A stretch of DNA of 27,037 nucleotides from an uncultured Oscillospiraceae bacterium (GCA_934635545.1 CAKTZN010000008.1:1-27037), one strand, 5' to 3'; numbered from the stretch's first letter, positions 15,701 through 24,170 are shown. Notes: a model not told the origin generated them from the sequence alone. Program-made: numbers and translations.

Positions 15701-18614
15701 TGCGGTTGGCTCCCCCATCCTGATCACAGAGGGCGGCGTGGATTACCTGATCACCTACAGCAAGACCACGCTGTACAAGGTGGAGGCCATTACCGGCACG
15801 GTGGTGGCTACCGGAACGATGTACTGCGGCTCCAACTTTGCCATCACACCGCCCACCTATGGCGGCGGCATGCTGTTCATGGCGCTGCAGGACGGCACCG
15901 TGCAGGCCTTTGACGCCGCCACGCTGGAGTCGTTGTGGCTGTATCAGGATCCCCTGAAGGGCCAGGCCAACAGCCCTATCACCTACTATAACGGCTACGT
16001 CTATACCGGCTTCTGGAACAGCGAGACCAATGAGGCCAATTATGTCTGCCTGAGCGCCACCGATGAGGATCCCGGCCAGCCTCTGGAGTTCAAGCTGGCC
16101 CGCTGGACGTATACCTCCGCCGGCGGCTTCTACTGGGCGGGTGCCTACGTCTGCAGCGACTATCTGCTGGTGGGCACCGACGACGGCGACAGCTCCTGCA
16201 CCAGCTCCACTGCCGCCCTGTTGTGCATCGATCCCAAAACCGGCGCGGTGCTGGATAAGCTGGAGAACCTGAAGGGCGATATCCGCAGCAGCATCGCCGA
16301 GTCCGATGGCCGGTTCTATTTCACCACCAAGGGCGGGTGCTTCTACTCCGTCAGCATGAACGGAACCGCCTTTGATAAGAGCAGCCTGAAAAAGGTGTCC
16401 CTGACCAACGGCGCATACAGCGACAAGTTTCCGGCCATGAGCACCTGCACCCCCGTGGTGTATAACGGCCGCGCCTATGTGGGCGTGTCCGGCACCTCTC
16501 AGTTCGGCGCCTACTCCGGCCATAACATCACCGTCATCGACCTGAGCTCCTGGAGCATCGCCTATACGGTGCCCACCATGGGGTATCCCCAGACCTCCGG
16601 CCTGCTGACCACCGCCTACGGCGACAGCGCGTATGTCTATTTCTTTGACAACTATACCCCCGGCAAGCTGCGGCTGCTGAAGGACAAGCCCGGCCAGCAC
16701 GAGGCGGAGCTCATCACCCAGGAGACCTATACCGTACAGGGCAGTGAGCAGACCGTCAACGCCGCCTATGCCCTGTTTACTCCGGCAGGCGCCCAGGCCC
16801 AGTACGCCATCTGCTCCCCCATCTCCGACGAGTACGGCACGCTGTACTTCAAGAATGACTCCGCCTGTCTGATGGCGCTGACCAACACCGTCACCGCGCA
16901 GATCACCAAGCTGCCCACCAAGACCACCTATCAGGCGGGTGAGACCTTTGACCCCAGCGGCATGGAGATCACCCTGACCTACGCCAACGGCAAGACCCGC
17001 ACCCTGCCCGCCAGCCGCACCATCAACGGCAAGACCATCCGGTACTTCACCTGGAAAGAGACGGTGACGGAGGATGATACGGATTTCAGCATCTATTTTG
17101 CCCCTGTTATGTACAGCAGCGCGGAGGACGGAAAGGCCGTGGACGAAATCGTCTCCGCCACTCTGTCCCTGACCGTTACGCCGGTGGAGCACCCCAAGGG
17201 TGACATCAACGGCGACGGCACAACGGATGTGTATGACCTCCAGCGGCTGTACGAGCACTGCAGCGGCATCCAGACCATCGGTGAGCTGGAGTTGCTGGCC
17301 CTGGCCGACGTCAACAGTGACAAAAAGGTGGATATCAACGATGTCCAGTGCCTCTATGCCTTCCTGACCACCGGCGAGTGGGTGATTTCTCCCGGCGGCC
17401 ATGCCATCACGGTAAAGTCTACCGCGCCCAAAACGGCAGAGACCAAACAGGGCCAGGCGTACACGCTGCCTATGGACGAGGTGTTCACCACCTGCGGCCA
17501 CAGCGTCACCTATACCCTGGACAGCGGCGACCACGGTCCCCAGACCAAGCTGGCTCTGAACGAGAAGGGCTGGTACCTCTCCTACGCCAACCCCAGCATG
17601 GGGGACGATACCCTTACCATCACGGCTGTGTGCAGCCAGGACAAAATGGTCAAAGCCGTCTATACCCTTACCGTCACCGTGACCGAGGGTGAGAAGGGCG
17701 ACCCCGCGCAGTATGGCTATGACGAGACGGATGCCAGCAGCGTCAAGGTCTATGTGACCATCTCCAACGACGGTGTGCCCATCATCGGCAACGACAGAGC
17801 GGGAACGGTGCTCTCCCATCTGGAGGTGGATGTCCCCTATTTCGATCTGAAGGACTATGATCTGGAGGCGTTTTACCGCTATCATACCGAGGATGGCTCC
17901 GGCCCCTATGTGGACGACAAGCTGATCCAACGTCCCACGCTGCTGCACCTGTACCTCTATCTGCTGGGCGTCTACTGCCAAGGCTATACGCGCCAGGAGG
18001 TGATCAGCGGCCAGGCGGAAATTGTGGGCGCTGACTCCAACCACCAGAGTTACCGGGATCTGCTGGGGAAATCCGCCCCGTCGGGCTGGGGCACCTTCAA
18101 GGCGCTGAACATCACCGGCTCCCCCACCAGCCTGTATATGGAGCAGTTCTGGGGCCACGATCAGAACCTGATGTACTACCGCAATCACATGTTCCCCCTC
18201 ATGTCCCCCGGTTGGGGCAGCACCGCGGACTATATCCTGCTGTCCGACGGCGATACCATCGACCTGGCCATGTTCAGCAACTGGAGCTTCTGGAACAGCG
18301 GCGGTGCGTTTGCCTGCTTCAATAAGGATGAATACACCGCTTCCACCGGCACGGAGCTGTCCTTCTCCACCCAGAAATACGCCACCCAATCGGTGGCCGA
18401 CGGCGGCGACGGGGCCATGACACCCATCTCCGGTCTGAATGTGTACGTCTATGACGAGAACTGGAATAAGGTGGATGAAGTCCTCGGCGAAGGCCCCGAC
18501 TACGCGTATACCTTCATGAGCCCCGGCACCTATTATCTTCTGGCCGTGGAACCCGACGCGGGCACCAGCGATGCCCGCATTGCCCCGGCCACAGCCCGCG
18601 TCACCGTGAGCTGA
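12753..18614 (+). CDS. Giant secreted protein: beta-propeller, dockerin and DUF4430-like C-terminus
   Basis: A 1953-residue exported protein with an ideal AAGGAGG site. The signal peptide ends at 'NVWA' (residue 24). The order of parts is: an unrecognised N-terminal domain (about 78-150, 'FVTAINGVDASYNRYDDQGGY'); a helical stretch (150-225); beta-sandwich domains including cadherin-like repeats ('LSSLLVTADG' near 445, 'LNSLTLGSSS' near 612); and a carboxypeptidase-regulatory-like domain (853-930). Next comes a PQQ-like beta-propeller from 'WPSFRGGDDYNG' (about 942-1375) with repeated 'GSPILI', 'VQAFDAATLESLW' and 'VYNGRAYVGVS' blades. It is followed by a Big_3 Ig-like domain (about 1390-1480). 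A type I dockerin with two calcium loops, 'DINGDGTTDVYD' and 'DVNSDKKVDIND', spans about 1484-1540. A further Ig-like domain precedes a DUF4430-like region (about 1660-1850) containing 'LMYYRNHMFPLMSPGWGS' and 'LSDGDTIDLAM'. No membrane or wall anchor is present, so retention may rely on dockerin-cohesin binding. No cohesin is seen in the window. Confidence 0.85.
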   Translation: MKKRIVSLFMALVMTLSLLPNVWAMETDQPAEDTTPPASEQTASQEQTVEAEAETVPTAEPGAELELTEDNSFLLLAATGNRVVIEPERVAYRSGDTVAQALLRTSHTFTGLDTNGFVTAINGVDASYNRYDDQGGYALDQSAAGIRAFVFVTFSLDGTQMQEQAAALYEMANQMLAWQKADAPVQNYARQAYDAARTALMRGGDFAALRDALRDKMAEYEEFLKAQKYPLTLALQDLEGSGLTAYTFTAENLYGTVSTFTPGETLALAAGDYTFTLTSGYSGASGTLTVQEGGTVTVGGKTVEALRVPLNQEWIAQPKLLSRPDGDPETDTYLLQDDQPHISTALLPDTVAARGALYLYAVPGADAPNGVWNGGDLALYASYDAVTGKQESVRRAWLSNSNSLADIVQPGAQGNTLLLEARAGAEDGYTLYQTWTVALERTPTLSSLLVTADGIAQSIGFSGARTQYDCTVTSNTVVLTPGAFLDAYTVTVNDDRLTDGSYTLALAENDTTEARVTVTMENGRANTYTVSFTRVPAVAVAVTCDDKDTTLEIRNSAGAEIGSGADGRYALIPGGDYVYIATKAEYYHTTGTFTAKEGLTLSVTEPSTEDHLNSLTLGSSSQADQGDKYLLPEQFQKDTHTYEAWIGDVYETLYAWAGADTGCSVAAIEADGGQTAIPAGRSYGVRIGSGVSVGAERQTLTIRVSYTEGAVQQYQDYLVTFHKKLMLADEYGIKLAVDGTETALYQVVEGQVTEESYFDSEVYDYRATVVRSAETAVLTVTLPYGGNTVRVNDTPYPVDTNTETGEPLLTATITLALDNRKGEEVFTVTAYSAQNPDASPCQYAVTIKKGDPVATAITVVDQQGAEITDALAAVYDGRSGSRIWPEENGRFLLVDGLPYTYVVTCAGYVSQTDTFRAADQKNSITVTLTAAPHADHGVGVTSPWPSFRGGDDYNGVVDHETPITRDTAVLSWANQLGEGYSQNAVGSPILITEGGVDYLITYSKTTLYKVEAITGTVVATGTMYCGSNFAITPPTYGGGMLFMALQDGTVQAFDAATLESLWLYQDPLKGQANSPITYYNGYVYTGFWNSETNEANYVCLSATDEDPGQPLEFKLARWTYTSAGGFYWAGAYVCSDYLLVGTDDGDSSCTSSTAALLCIDPKTGAVLDKLENLKGDIRSSIAESDGRFYFTTKGGCFYSVSMNGTAFDKSSLKKVSLTNGAYSDKFPAMSTCTPVVYNGRAYVGVSGTSQFGAYSGHNITVIDLSSWSIAYTVPTMGYPQTSGLLTTAYGDSAYVYFFDNYTPGKLRLLKDKPGQHEAELITQETYTVQGSEQTVNAAYALFTPAGAQAQYAICSPISDEYGTLYFKNDSACLMALTNTVTAQITKLPTKTTYQAGETFDPSGMEITLTYANGKTRTLPASRTINGKTIRYFTWKETVTEDDTDFSIYFAPVMYSSAEDGKAVDEIVSATLSLTVTPVEHPKGDINGDGTTDVYDLQRLYEHCSGIQTIGELELLALADVNSDKKVDINDVQCLYAFLTTGEWVISPGGHAITVKSTAPKTAETKQGQAYTLPMDEVFTTCGHSVTYTLDSGDHGPQTKLALNEKGWYLSYANPSMGDDTLTITAVCSQDKMVKAVYTLTVTVTEGEKGDPAQYGYDETDASSVKVYVTISNDGVPIIGNDRAGTVLSHLEVDVPYFDLKDYDLEAFYRYHTEDGSGPYVDDKLIQRPTLLHLYLYLLGVYCQGYTRQEVISGQAEIVGADSNHQSYRDLLGKSAPSGWGTFKALNITGSPTSLYMEQFWGHDQNLMYYRNHMFPLMSPGWGSTADYILLSDGDTIDLAMFSNWSFWNSGGAFACFNKDEYTASTGTELSFSTQKYATQSVADGGDGAMTPISGLNVYVYDENWNKVDEVLGEGPDYAYTFMSPGTYYLLAVEPDAGTSDARIAPATARVTVS

Positions 18615-18640
18615 CGCTTTCCACAACTGCATAGCGAAAA

Positions 18641-18761
18641 CCGGACGGCCCGCCCGGCGCGCAGAGCGCCGGAAGCGGAATGGGGTGCAAATCCCCGCGA
18701 ACAGGTCACTGTGAAGCCTCCCAACCGGGAGGATCAGTCAGATACGCTCAGGGCCGTCCGG
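18641..18761 (+). promoter_or_regulatory. Compact cobalamin riboswitch
   Basis: The closing helix is a perfect 11-bp pair, CCGGACGGCCC (18641-18651) with GGGCCGTCCGG (18751-18761). Inside are conserved cobalamin aptamer elements: GGAATGGGGTGCAAATCCCC (about 18677-18696), CAGGTCACTGTGA (about 18703-18715) and the B12 box CAGTCAGATAC (about 18735-18745). The total of 121 bases is much shorter than the first riboswitch and lacks its large peripheral helices, fitting the smaller cobalamin class. No clear promoter lies between the stop codon at 18614 and the aptamer. It may therefore act on read-through from the long operon or use a promoter inside the preceding gene. Confidence 0.88.
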
Positions 18762-18764
18762 ACA

Positions 18765-18840
18765 GCTCCTGCCTGTATCGGGAAGCTGCCGGATACGGCA
18801 ACGATGATTTCGGCAGGAGCAAGCCCCGTGCTTTCTGCCG
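18765..18840 (+). promoter_or_regulatory. Expression platform candidate of the compact riboswitch
   Basis: GCTCCTGCC (18765-18773) is fully complementary to GGCAGGAGC (18812-18820), with an inner GTATC/GATAC stem. The same 3' arm can instead pair downstream: CGGCAG (18811-18816) with CTGCCG (18835-18840), and AGC (18818-18820) with GCT (18830-18832). The two hairpins exclude each other, as expected for a switch. The second lacks a proper U-tract, so termination versus control of ribosome access cannot be decided by eye. Confidence 0.5.
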
Positions 18841-18884
18841 AAAGGCTTTATATAGAGAAAAATTACATGAAAGGAACCCGAAAC

Positions 18885-21800
18885 ATGGAAAAAAGCAAGC
18901 GCTTTCTGTCTCTGCTTCTGGCATTGACCCTGTCGTTCTCCCTGGTGGGCAACGCAGCCGTCACCGCCTGGGCAGATGACGTCCCCCAGGGCACCCAGGA
19001 GGCCAGCACCTCCGTGGAGGAGCCCAAGACCACCGATCCCGCCGATAATAACGGCGGTGACACCGACCCTGCCGCGCCCACGGATCCGGCGACTCCCGCC
19101 GACCCCGCCGGGGATAACGGCGAGGCCAAGGATGAGCCCCAGCAGCAGGACGGCGAGGACGTCCCTGCCGCGGAAGAGACCGTGGCCGTCCCCACCCGCA
19201 AGGAGGGTTATCCCGCCGAGACCAGCGACAAGGTCAAGACCGGTATGGCCTATCTGCTCAGCGACCTGCAGGCCGGTAAGGTTTTCCAGGCCGCCGAGGG
19301 CCAGAGCAGCCTGAAGATCACCAACTTCTACTATGAGCGTTCCACCGACGGCGGCCAGACCTGGAGCCCCAAGGCCGCTTTCTCCGATGCCCTCTTCGGC
19401 ATGACCACCATCCAGATCACCGAAAACACCGCCGGTGTGTATGTCTACCGCTTCTATGCCTCCCACGACGGCACCAACTTCTCTACCGACACCTGGACCC
19501 TGACCCTGACCGTGGAAGACGACCCCACCATGGACTTTACCTTCTATGTGGGCAAGGACTACACCGGCAGCTATCCCATCATCAAGCTGTACAATGTGGA
19601 AAAGGATGCCGAGGGCAACGAGACCCTGGGCGACGAGATCGAGAATCCCTTCCTGTACAGCAACTTCACCAGCACCCCCGACGAGGGCGAGGAGGCGTAT
19701 GATGTTGCTGGCGGCAAGCTGGTCAGCAACTACCAGATGTTCTACGCCAGCCTCACAGCCGGCCGGTATGCCTACCGTGCCTTCGCCAAGAACGCCGATA
19801 CCGGCGCATATGACGTGGCCCTGGGCGGCATGACCCTGGATCTGCCCACCGACACCAACGTGGACGGCGGTGCAGGCGGCGGCACCAGCGTCTATCTCCA
19901 GTGCAACTCCTTCTATGTCAGCAGCAAAAAGACCGACAATACTTATTTCACCGCTGACGAGTACCATGTCCGTGTGGATTGCCCCATCATGAAGACCTCC
20001 TGCGAGATGGGCGACCCCTATATCAAGGGTAACTACACCTATTATCCCACCGTGCTGTACGCCGCTGGCAACGCCTGCCTGTACAACACCTATGCCTATC
20101 CCGATATCGACGGCTATATCTTCACCCAGGCCATCAACCAGACCTTCCGCGCCAGCTACAGCGCGGGTACCAAGTCCCTGCAGATCAACACCGGTGTTAC
20201 GCTGGATATCACCGTTCCCACCAGCGCCACCTTCGGCCTGTACTTCCAGTGGAACAACTTCAACACCACCGAGGTGGCCCCTGTCTGCGCCGATGAGAGC
20301 ATCCCCTATGCCGAGCGCTGGACGGACAACGGCAACGGCACCAAGACGGCCCAGTACTTCGTCTCCATGAACAACAGCAACTATACCTGGCGCCTCAGCG
20401 ACGCCGCCCATGTGACCCAGGCGGGCTGGCTGACCAGCGTCAAAGAAAATGCTGAGCTGACCTTCGGCTTTGCCGATGACGCCGCCACCGACCGCCTCTC
20501 CCACGATTTCAGCAAGCTGGGCAGCCAGACCACCAACCGTGACGAGGCCGACCTGCAGGTCAATCTGGATCCCACCGGATTCCAGGCCATCACCGGCACC
20601 ACCCGTGTCCGTGCCTACCGTCACTGGCAGCTTATCAACTCCGACGCCGGCAACATCATGGTGGAGCCTGACTTCCACTGGAACACCCTGTCCGGCGATG
20701 CCAGCATCGCCACCGTCAACGGCGGCAACACCACCGCCAACTGGGCGGACATCACCCCCGGTACCCAGGATTCCGTCATCACCGTCTACTATGACAGCGT
20801 GGACGTGAACCATGGCAATTACGGCAGTCACGGCGGCCTGTACCCCGCCACCAACCCTGAGCGCGTGGGCGTCATCGTGGTGGGCGGCACCGGCGTGACC
20901 CACGGTACCGCCGACGCGGACGTGGACTTCAACATGGCTCCCGGCACCACCACGACCCGCCCCATGGACTGGGACTATAACTATGACACCTGGTTCTACG
21001 GCGCCAACGAGACCAACCCGGCCCTGAACTTCGCCGTTACCTCCACCGGTGATACCACCGTGGAGTACGCCGTCGTCACCACCACCAGCGGCATGACCAG
21101 CACCCTCTCCGGCTTTACCACCGTTTCCGCCAGTGCGGACGGCCGCTACACCGTGCCGCTGAACGCCTTTAACGCCGCCGGTACCAATGGCGGTACCGTC
21201 ATCATCAAGATGACCGACGCCACCGGCGTCAGCTACCGTCTGGTGCGCGTGGCCAAGGTCACCATCACCGCCACGAACGTCTCCAACCCCGGCGAGGATA
21301 TCATGCCCGGCGACCAGGTGAAGCTGAGCTTCAAGGGTATGTACCGCGCTGTCAACAAGATCTCCGGTATCTTCAACCCCACCGTTTTCAAGCCCACCTA
21401 TTATGCCGGTGAGACCAAGTTCGAGGGTACGCTGGGCCAGTACCAGAGGATGGATAATGCCACCGTTACCGTCACTGTTCCCGCGGATGTGACCTTCGCC
21501 GACGGCGCGTCCACCACCGAGTACACCTTTACCAACGGCTACACCTATGGCAGCATGTACTCCGCCGCCAATCCCTTCGCCTTCCTGTATGGCATGACCG
21601 ACACCGGCGTAGGCACCAACTTCAACGCTGTTACCGTCACCTATTACCTGAACCACTACGCTGACGTCGCGGTCACCGTGGCCCGCAAGGTCACCTATGA
21701 CATGAAGCTGGACGTCACCGACGATAACGGTAAGGCCGTCGAAGGCGCGACCGTTACCGTATACGACAAGAACGGCAATGTCATTGCCCCCAACGAGGAC

Positions 21801-23585
21801 GGCACCTACACCCTGGGCTATGGTAACTACACCTATACCGTTGTGAAGGATGGCTACGTCTGCTCCAACAAGTCCTTTAAGCTGGGTTCTGCTGACGCCG
21901 CTGACGTTAAGGATGGCAAGCTGGTGAAGGATGTTGCGCTGACCAAGGCTGCCGAGGGCGCGTGGGACGGCACGACTGTTACCGAGCCCGCCGCGGATGC
22001 CAACGGCGTCTATCAGATCTCCAACGGCGCCGAGCTGGCATGGTTTGCCCAGACGGTCAATGGCGGCAAGGGCAGTATCTCTGCCGTGCTGACCAAGGAC
22101 ATCGATCTGGCCGGCTACAACTGGACGCCGATCGGCACCAACAGCTCCAACAGCAAGATCTTTAGTGGCTCCTTTGATGGGCAGGGGCACACGGTTGATA
22201 ACCTGTACATCAATTACAAGGCGAACACCTCCGCTCAGTCTCCCTATCAGGGCTTCTTTGGCTATGTGTACGGCAGCAGCACCACCAATCATGCCGTCAT
22301 CAAGGATCTGACCGTGCGGGGCGAGGTCATTCTGGGCGGCACCAAGAGCGTAAGCACCGCCTACTGCGGCGGTGTTGTTGGACGGGCCTACGACACCGAC
22401 CTGATCAATATTCACGCTGAAGTGAACGTCAGCCTCCGCCAGAGCAGCGGTAACTGGCAGATCATCGGCGGCGTGATCGGCGATGTCAACAGATCGACGA
22501 TCACCAACTGCTCCAACAGCGGCGAGATCCGCGTGAACCGCTATGGCGCGGGTATCGCGGGCAGTGCCAGCAGCACCACCATCACCGGCTGTTTCAATAA
22601 CGGCACGGTATTCTGCCCCTCTTCTGGTGCGGCGGGCATCGTGGCGAACCTGGGCAGCGGCAGCACTGTCAGCAACTGCTATAACAGCGGCCGCATCGGC
22701 AGCACCGGCTCCAATGTCGGCGGTATTGTGGGCGACTGCGGAAACGCGACTGTCACCGACTGCATCAACATCGGCATCGTGGAGTGCAAGCAGGTTCATG
22801 GCTCATTGATTGGCAATGTATCCAACGCTAACACCGTCATCAGCAACCTGTACTATCTGGAAGGCACCTGCGCCGAGGGTATCGGCAAGGTGGCGAACGC
22901 CGAGACCCAGACGGCCACCGTCAAGACCGCGGCTGAACTCAAGACCATGATCACGGCCGGTGACCATCCTTACAAAGAGCCGATGCTGGCTGACCTGACT
23001 GTGGTTGCGCAGGAGATCGCCGACAAGGCCGCTGTTGACAACGTGATCGACCTGATCGACAAGATCGGCGATGTGACGCTGGACAGCGAGGCTGCCATCA
23101 AGGCGGCTGACGACGCGTTCAATGCCCTGTCTCCTGAGCTGCAGGCCAAGGTGACCAACGCCGATACGCTGACCGAGGCCAAGGCCGCGCTGGCCCAGTT
23201 GAAGAAAGCCGCCGACGACAAGGCTGCCGCTGACGCCGCCATCGACAAAATCAACGGCATCGGCAGCGTGACTGCCAGCGCCGACAGCAAGAAGAAGATC
23301 GACGAGGCCCGCAAGGCCTACGACGCCCTGACCGACGATCAGAAGAAGCTGGTGCCCGACGAGATCCTGAACAAGCTCACCGGCGCCGAGCGTACCTATA
23401 AGAATCTGACGTCCACCTCCGGCTCCTCCAGCTCCTCCGGCAAGACCGACACCAAGACCGACGGCAAGAACGTCAAGTCCGGCAACACCGGCGACGACAG
23501 CCATGTGATCCTGTGGCTGGGCGGCGTGGTGCTGTCCGCCGCTGCGCTGGCCCTGCTGGCCAAGAAGCGCCGCCAGGACGCGTAA
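18885..23585 (+). CDS. Giant B12-riboswitch-controlled surface protein with GLUG beta-helix repeats
   Basis: A 1566-residue exported protein. I chose ATG 18885 because an AAAGGA site lies about 10 bases upstream and the signal peptide begins there (ending near 'VTAWA', residue 30). ATG 18867 is a less likely alternative. Residues 32-105 are an acidic Pro/Thr linker. Residues 110-930 hold several beta-rich domains I do not recognise, rich in Thr, Asn and aromatic residues. A carboxypeptidase-regulatory-like domain is at about 935-1000. GLUG-type repeats at about 1045-1330 ('GGVVGRAYDTD', 'GGVIGDVNRSTITNC', 'GAGIAGSASSTTITGC', 'GGIVGDCGNATVTDC') suggest a beta-helix. Two helical FIVAR-like units follow (about 1375-1505), then a Ser/Lys linker and a C-terminal hydrophobic helix with a 'KKRRQDA' tail. 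The pre-helix 'SGNTGDDS' resembles a sortase motif but lacks the Leu-Pro. No known B12-binding domain is evident. Its place directly under a B12 riboswitch suggests a capture or docking role, which is inference. Confidence 0.83.
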   Translation: MEKSKRFLSLLLALTLSFSLVGNAAVTAWADDVPQGTQEASTSVEEPKTTDPADNNGGDTDPAAPTDPATPADPAGDNGEAKDEPQQQDGEDVPAAEETVAVPTRKEGYPAETSDKVKTGMAYLLSDLQAGKVFQAAEGQSSLKITNFYYERSTDGGQTWSPKAAFSDALFGMTTIQITENTAGVYVYRFYASHDGTNFSTDTWTLTLTVEDDPTMDFTFYVGKDYTGSYPIIKLYNVEKDAEGNETLGDEIENPFLYSNFTSTPDEGEEAYDVAGGKLVSNYQMFYASLTAGRYAYRAFAKNADTGAYDVALGGMTLDLPTDTNVDGGAGGGTSVYLQCNSFYVSSKKTDNTYFTADEYHVRVDCPIMKTSCEMGDPYIKGNYTYYPTVLYAAGNACLYNTYAYPDIDGYIFTQAINQTFRASYSAGTKSLQINTGVTLDITVPTSATFGLYFQWNNFNTTEVAPVCADESIPYAERWTDNGNGTKTAQYFVSMNNSNYTWRLSDAAHVTQAGWLTSVKENAELTFGFADDAATDRLSHDFSKLGSQTTNRDEADLQVNLDPTGFQAITGTTRVRAYRHWQLINSDAGNIMVEPDFHWNTLSGDASIATVNGGNTTANWADITPGTQDSVITVYYDSVDVNHGNYGSHGGLYPATNPERVGVIVVGGTGVTHGTADADVDFNMAPGTTTTRPMDWDYNYDTWFYGANETNPALNFAVTSTGDTTVEYAVVTTTSGMTSTLSGFTTVSASADGRYTVPLNAFNAAGTNGGTVIIKMTDATGVSYRLVRVAKVTITATNVSNPGEDIMPGDQVKLSFKGMYRAVNKISGIFNPTVFKPTYYAGETKFEGTLGQYQRMDNATVTVTVPADVTFADGASTTEYTFTNGYTYGSMYSAANPFAFLYGMTDTGVGTNFNAVTVTYYLNHYADVAVTVARKVTYDMKLDVTDDNGKAVEGATVTVYDKNGNVIAPNEDGTYTLGYGNYTYTVVKDGYVCSNKSFKLGSADAADVKDGKLVKDVALTKAAEGAWDGTTVTEPAADANGVYQISNGAELAWFAQTVNGGKGSISAVLTKDIDLAGYNWTPIGTNSSNSKIFSGSFDGQGHTVDNLYINYKANTSAQSPYQGFFGYVYGSSTTNHAVIKDLTVRGEVILGGTKSVSTAYCGGVVGRAYDTDLINIHAEVNVSLRQSSGNWQIIGGVIGDVNRSTITNCSNSGEIRVNRYGAGIAGSASSTTITGCFNNGTVFCPSSGAAGIVANLGSGSTVSNCYNSGRIGSTGSNVGGIVGDCGNATVTDCINIGIVECKQVHGSLIGNVSNANTVISNLYYLEGTCAEGIGKVANAETQTATVKTAAELKTMITAGDHPYKEPMLADLTVVAQEIADKAAVDNVIDLIDKIGDVTLDSEAAIKAADDAFNALSPELQAKVTNADTLTEAKAALAQLKKAADDKAAADAAIDKINGIGSVTASADSKKKIDEARKAYDALTDDQKKLVPDEILNKLTGAERTYKNLTSTSGSSSSSGKTDTKTDGKNVKSGNTGDDSHVILWLGGVVLSAAALALLAKKRRQDA

Positions 23586-23607
23586 GCGACCCCATAAAAA
23601 TCCCCGC

Positions 23608-23629
23608 AGGGGCGGCATGAGCCACCCCT
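23608..23629 (+). other. Small hairpin between the giant surface protein and the lipoprotein
   Basis: AGGGG-C-GGC and GCC-A-CCCCT pair around an ATGA loop with one mismatch. No T-run follows, so it is not a standard terminator. It may attenuate or stabilise the message in the 60-base gap before the lipoprotein gene, whose GGAGG site is at 23636-23640. Confidence 0.35.
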
Positions 23630-23645
23630 GTCCCCGGAGGCTTCT

Positions 23646-24164
23646 ATGAAACACCCTATCCCACATCTGGCCGCCCTGCTGTGTGCGCTGGCGCTGTGCC
23701 TGTCTCTGCTGACCGCCTGTGGTGGCTCCTCTGCCGAAACAGAGACGGCGGGCGCCTGTACCGTGTCCATCTCCTGCGCCACCATTCTGGATAACAGCGG
23801 CCAGCTCAACGCCGCCAAGGCCGGCTACGTCCCCGATGACGGTGTGATTCTTCCCGCCACGGAGGTCACCTTCGCCGCGGGAGAGACCGCCTTCGACCTG
23901 CTCCAGCGTGTGTGCCGCGAAAACGGCATCCCCATGGAGTCCAGTTGGTCGCCCCTGTATAAAAGCGCGTATATCGAGGGCATCGCCAACCTCTATGAGT
24001 TCGACTGCGGCAAGCTGTCCGGCTGGATGTACAGCGTCAACGGGGAATTCCCCAACTACGGCTGCTCTGCCTATGCCCTACAGGACGGCGACGTGATCTG
24101 CTGGGTCTATACCTGCGACCTGGGCGAGGATGTGGGCGGCGGGTACGCCGCCTCCGGCGAATAA
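23646..24164 (+). CDS. DUF4430 single-domain lipoprotein (transcobalamin beta-domain-like)
   Basis: A 172-residue lipoprotein. The signal peptide ends in the lipobox 'LLTAC', so the mature protein would be lipid-anchored on the outer face of the membrane. The rest is essentially one DUF4430 domain with 'ETAFDLLQRVCRENG', 'SGWMYSVNGEFPNYG' and 'ALQDGDVICWVYTCDLG', closely resembling the DUF4430 part of the first operon gene. The mature part holds seven Cys besides the lipid-modified one, an unusual number, so disulfides or metal/cobalt ligation are possible. It lies 60 bases after the giant surface protein and ahead of a strong terminator, so it probably shares the compact riboswitch. A role as a membrane-proximal cobamide acceptor is inferred. 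No transporter gene is adjacent. Confidence 0.85.
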   Translation: MKHPIPHLAALLCALALCLSLLTACGGSSAETETAGACTVSISCATILDNSGQLNAAKAGYVPDDGVILPATEVTFAAGETAFDLLQRVCRENGIPMESSWSPLYKSAYIEGIANLYEFDCGKLSGWMYSVNGEFPNYGCSAYALQDGDVICWVYTCDLGEDVGGGYAASGE

Positions 24165-24170
24165 GCGACA

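Noticed and set aside
18711..18884. Upstream in-frame ATG extending the 1566-residue surface protein.
   Set aside because: This start lies inside the compact riboswitch aptamer and would put 58 residues before a typical signal peptide; ATG 18885 has a ribosome site.
18738..22799. Very long open frames on the minus strand (also at 534-2285, 2307-4688, 5167-7206 and 15066-18632).
   Set aside because: They lie opposite strongly supported genes, encode Gly/His/Val-rich sequence with no motifs, and arise from the third-position GC bias of the real genes.
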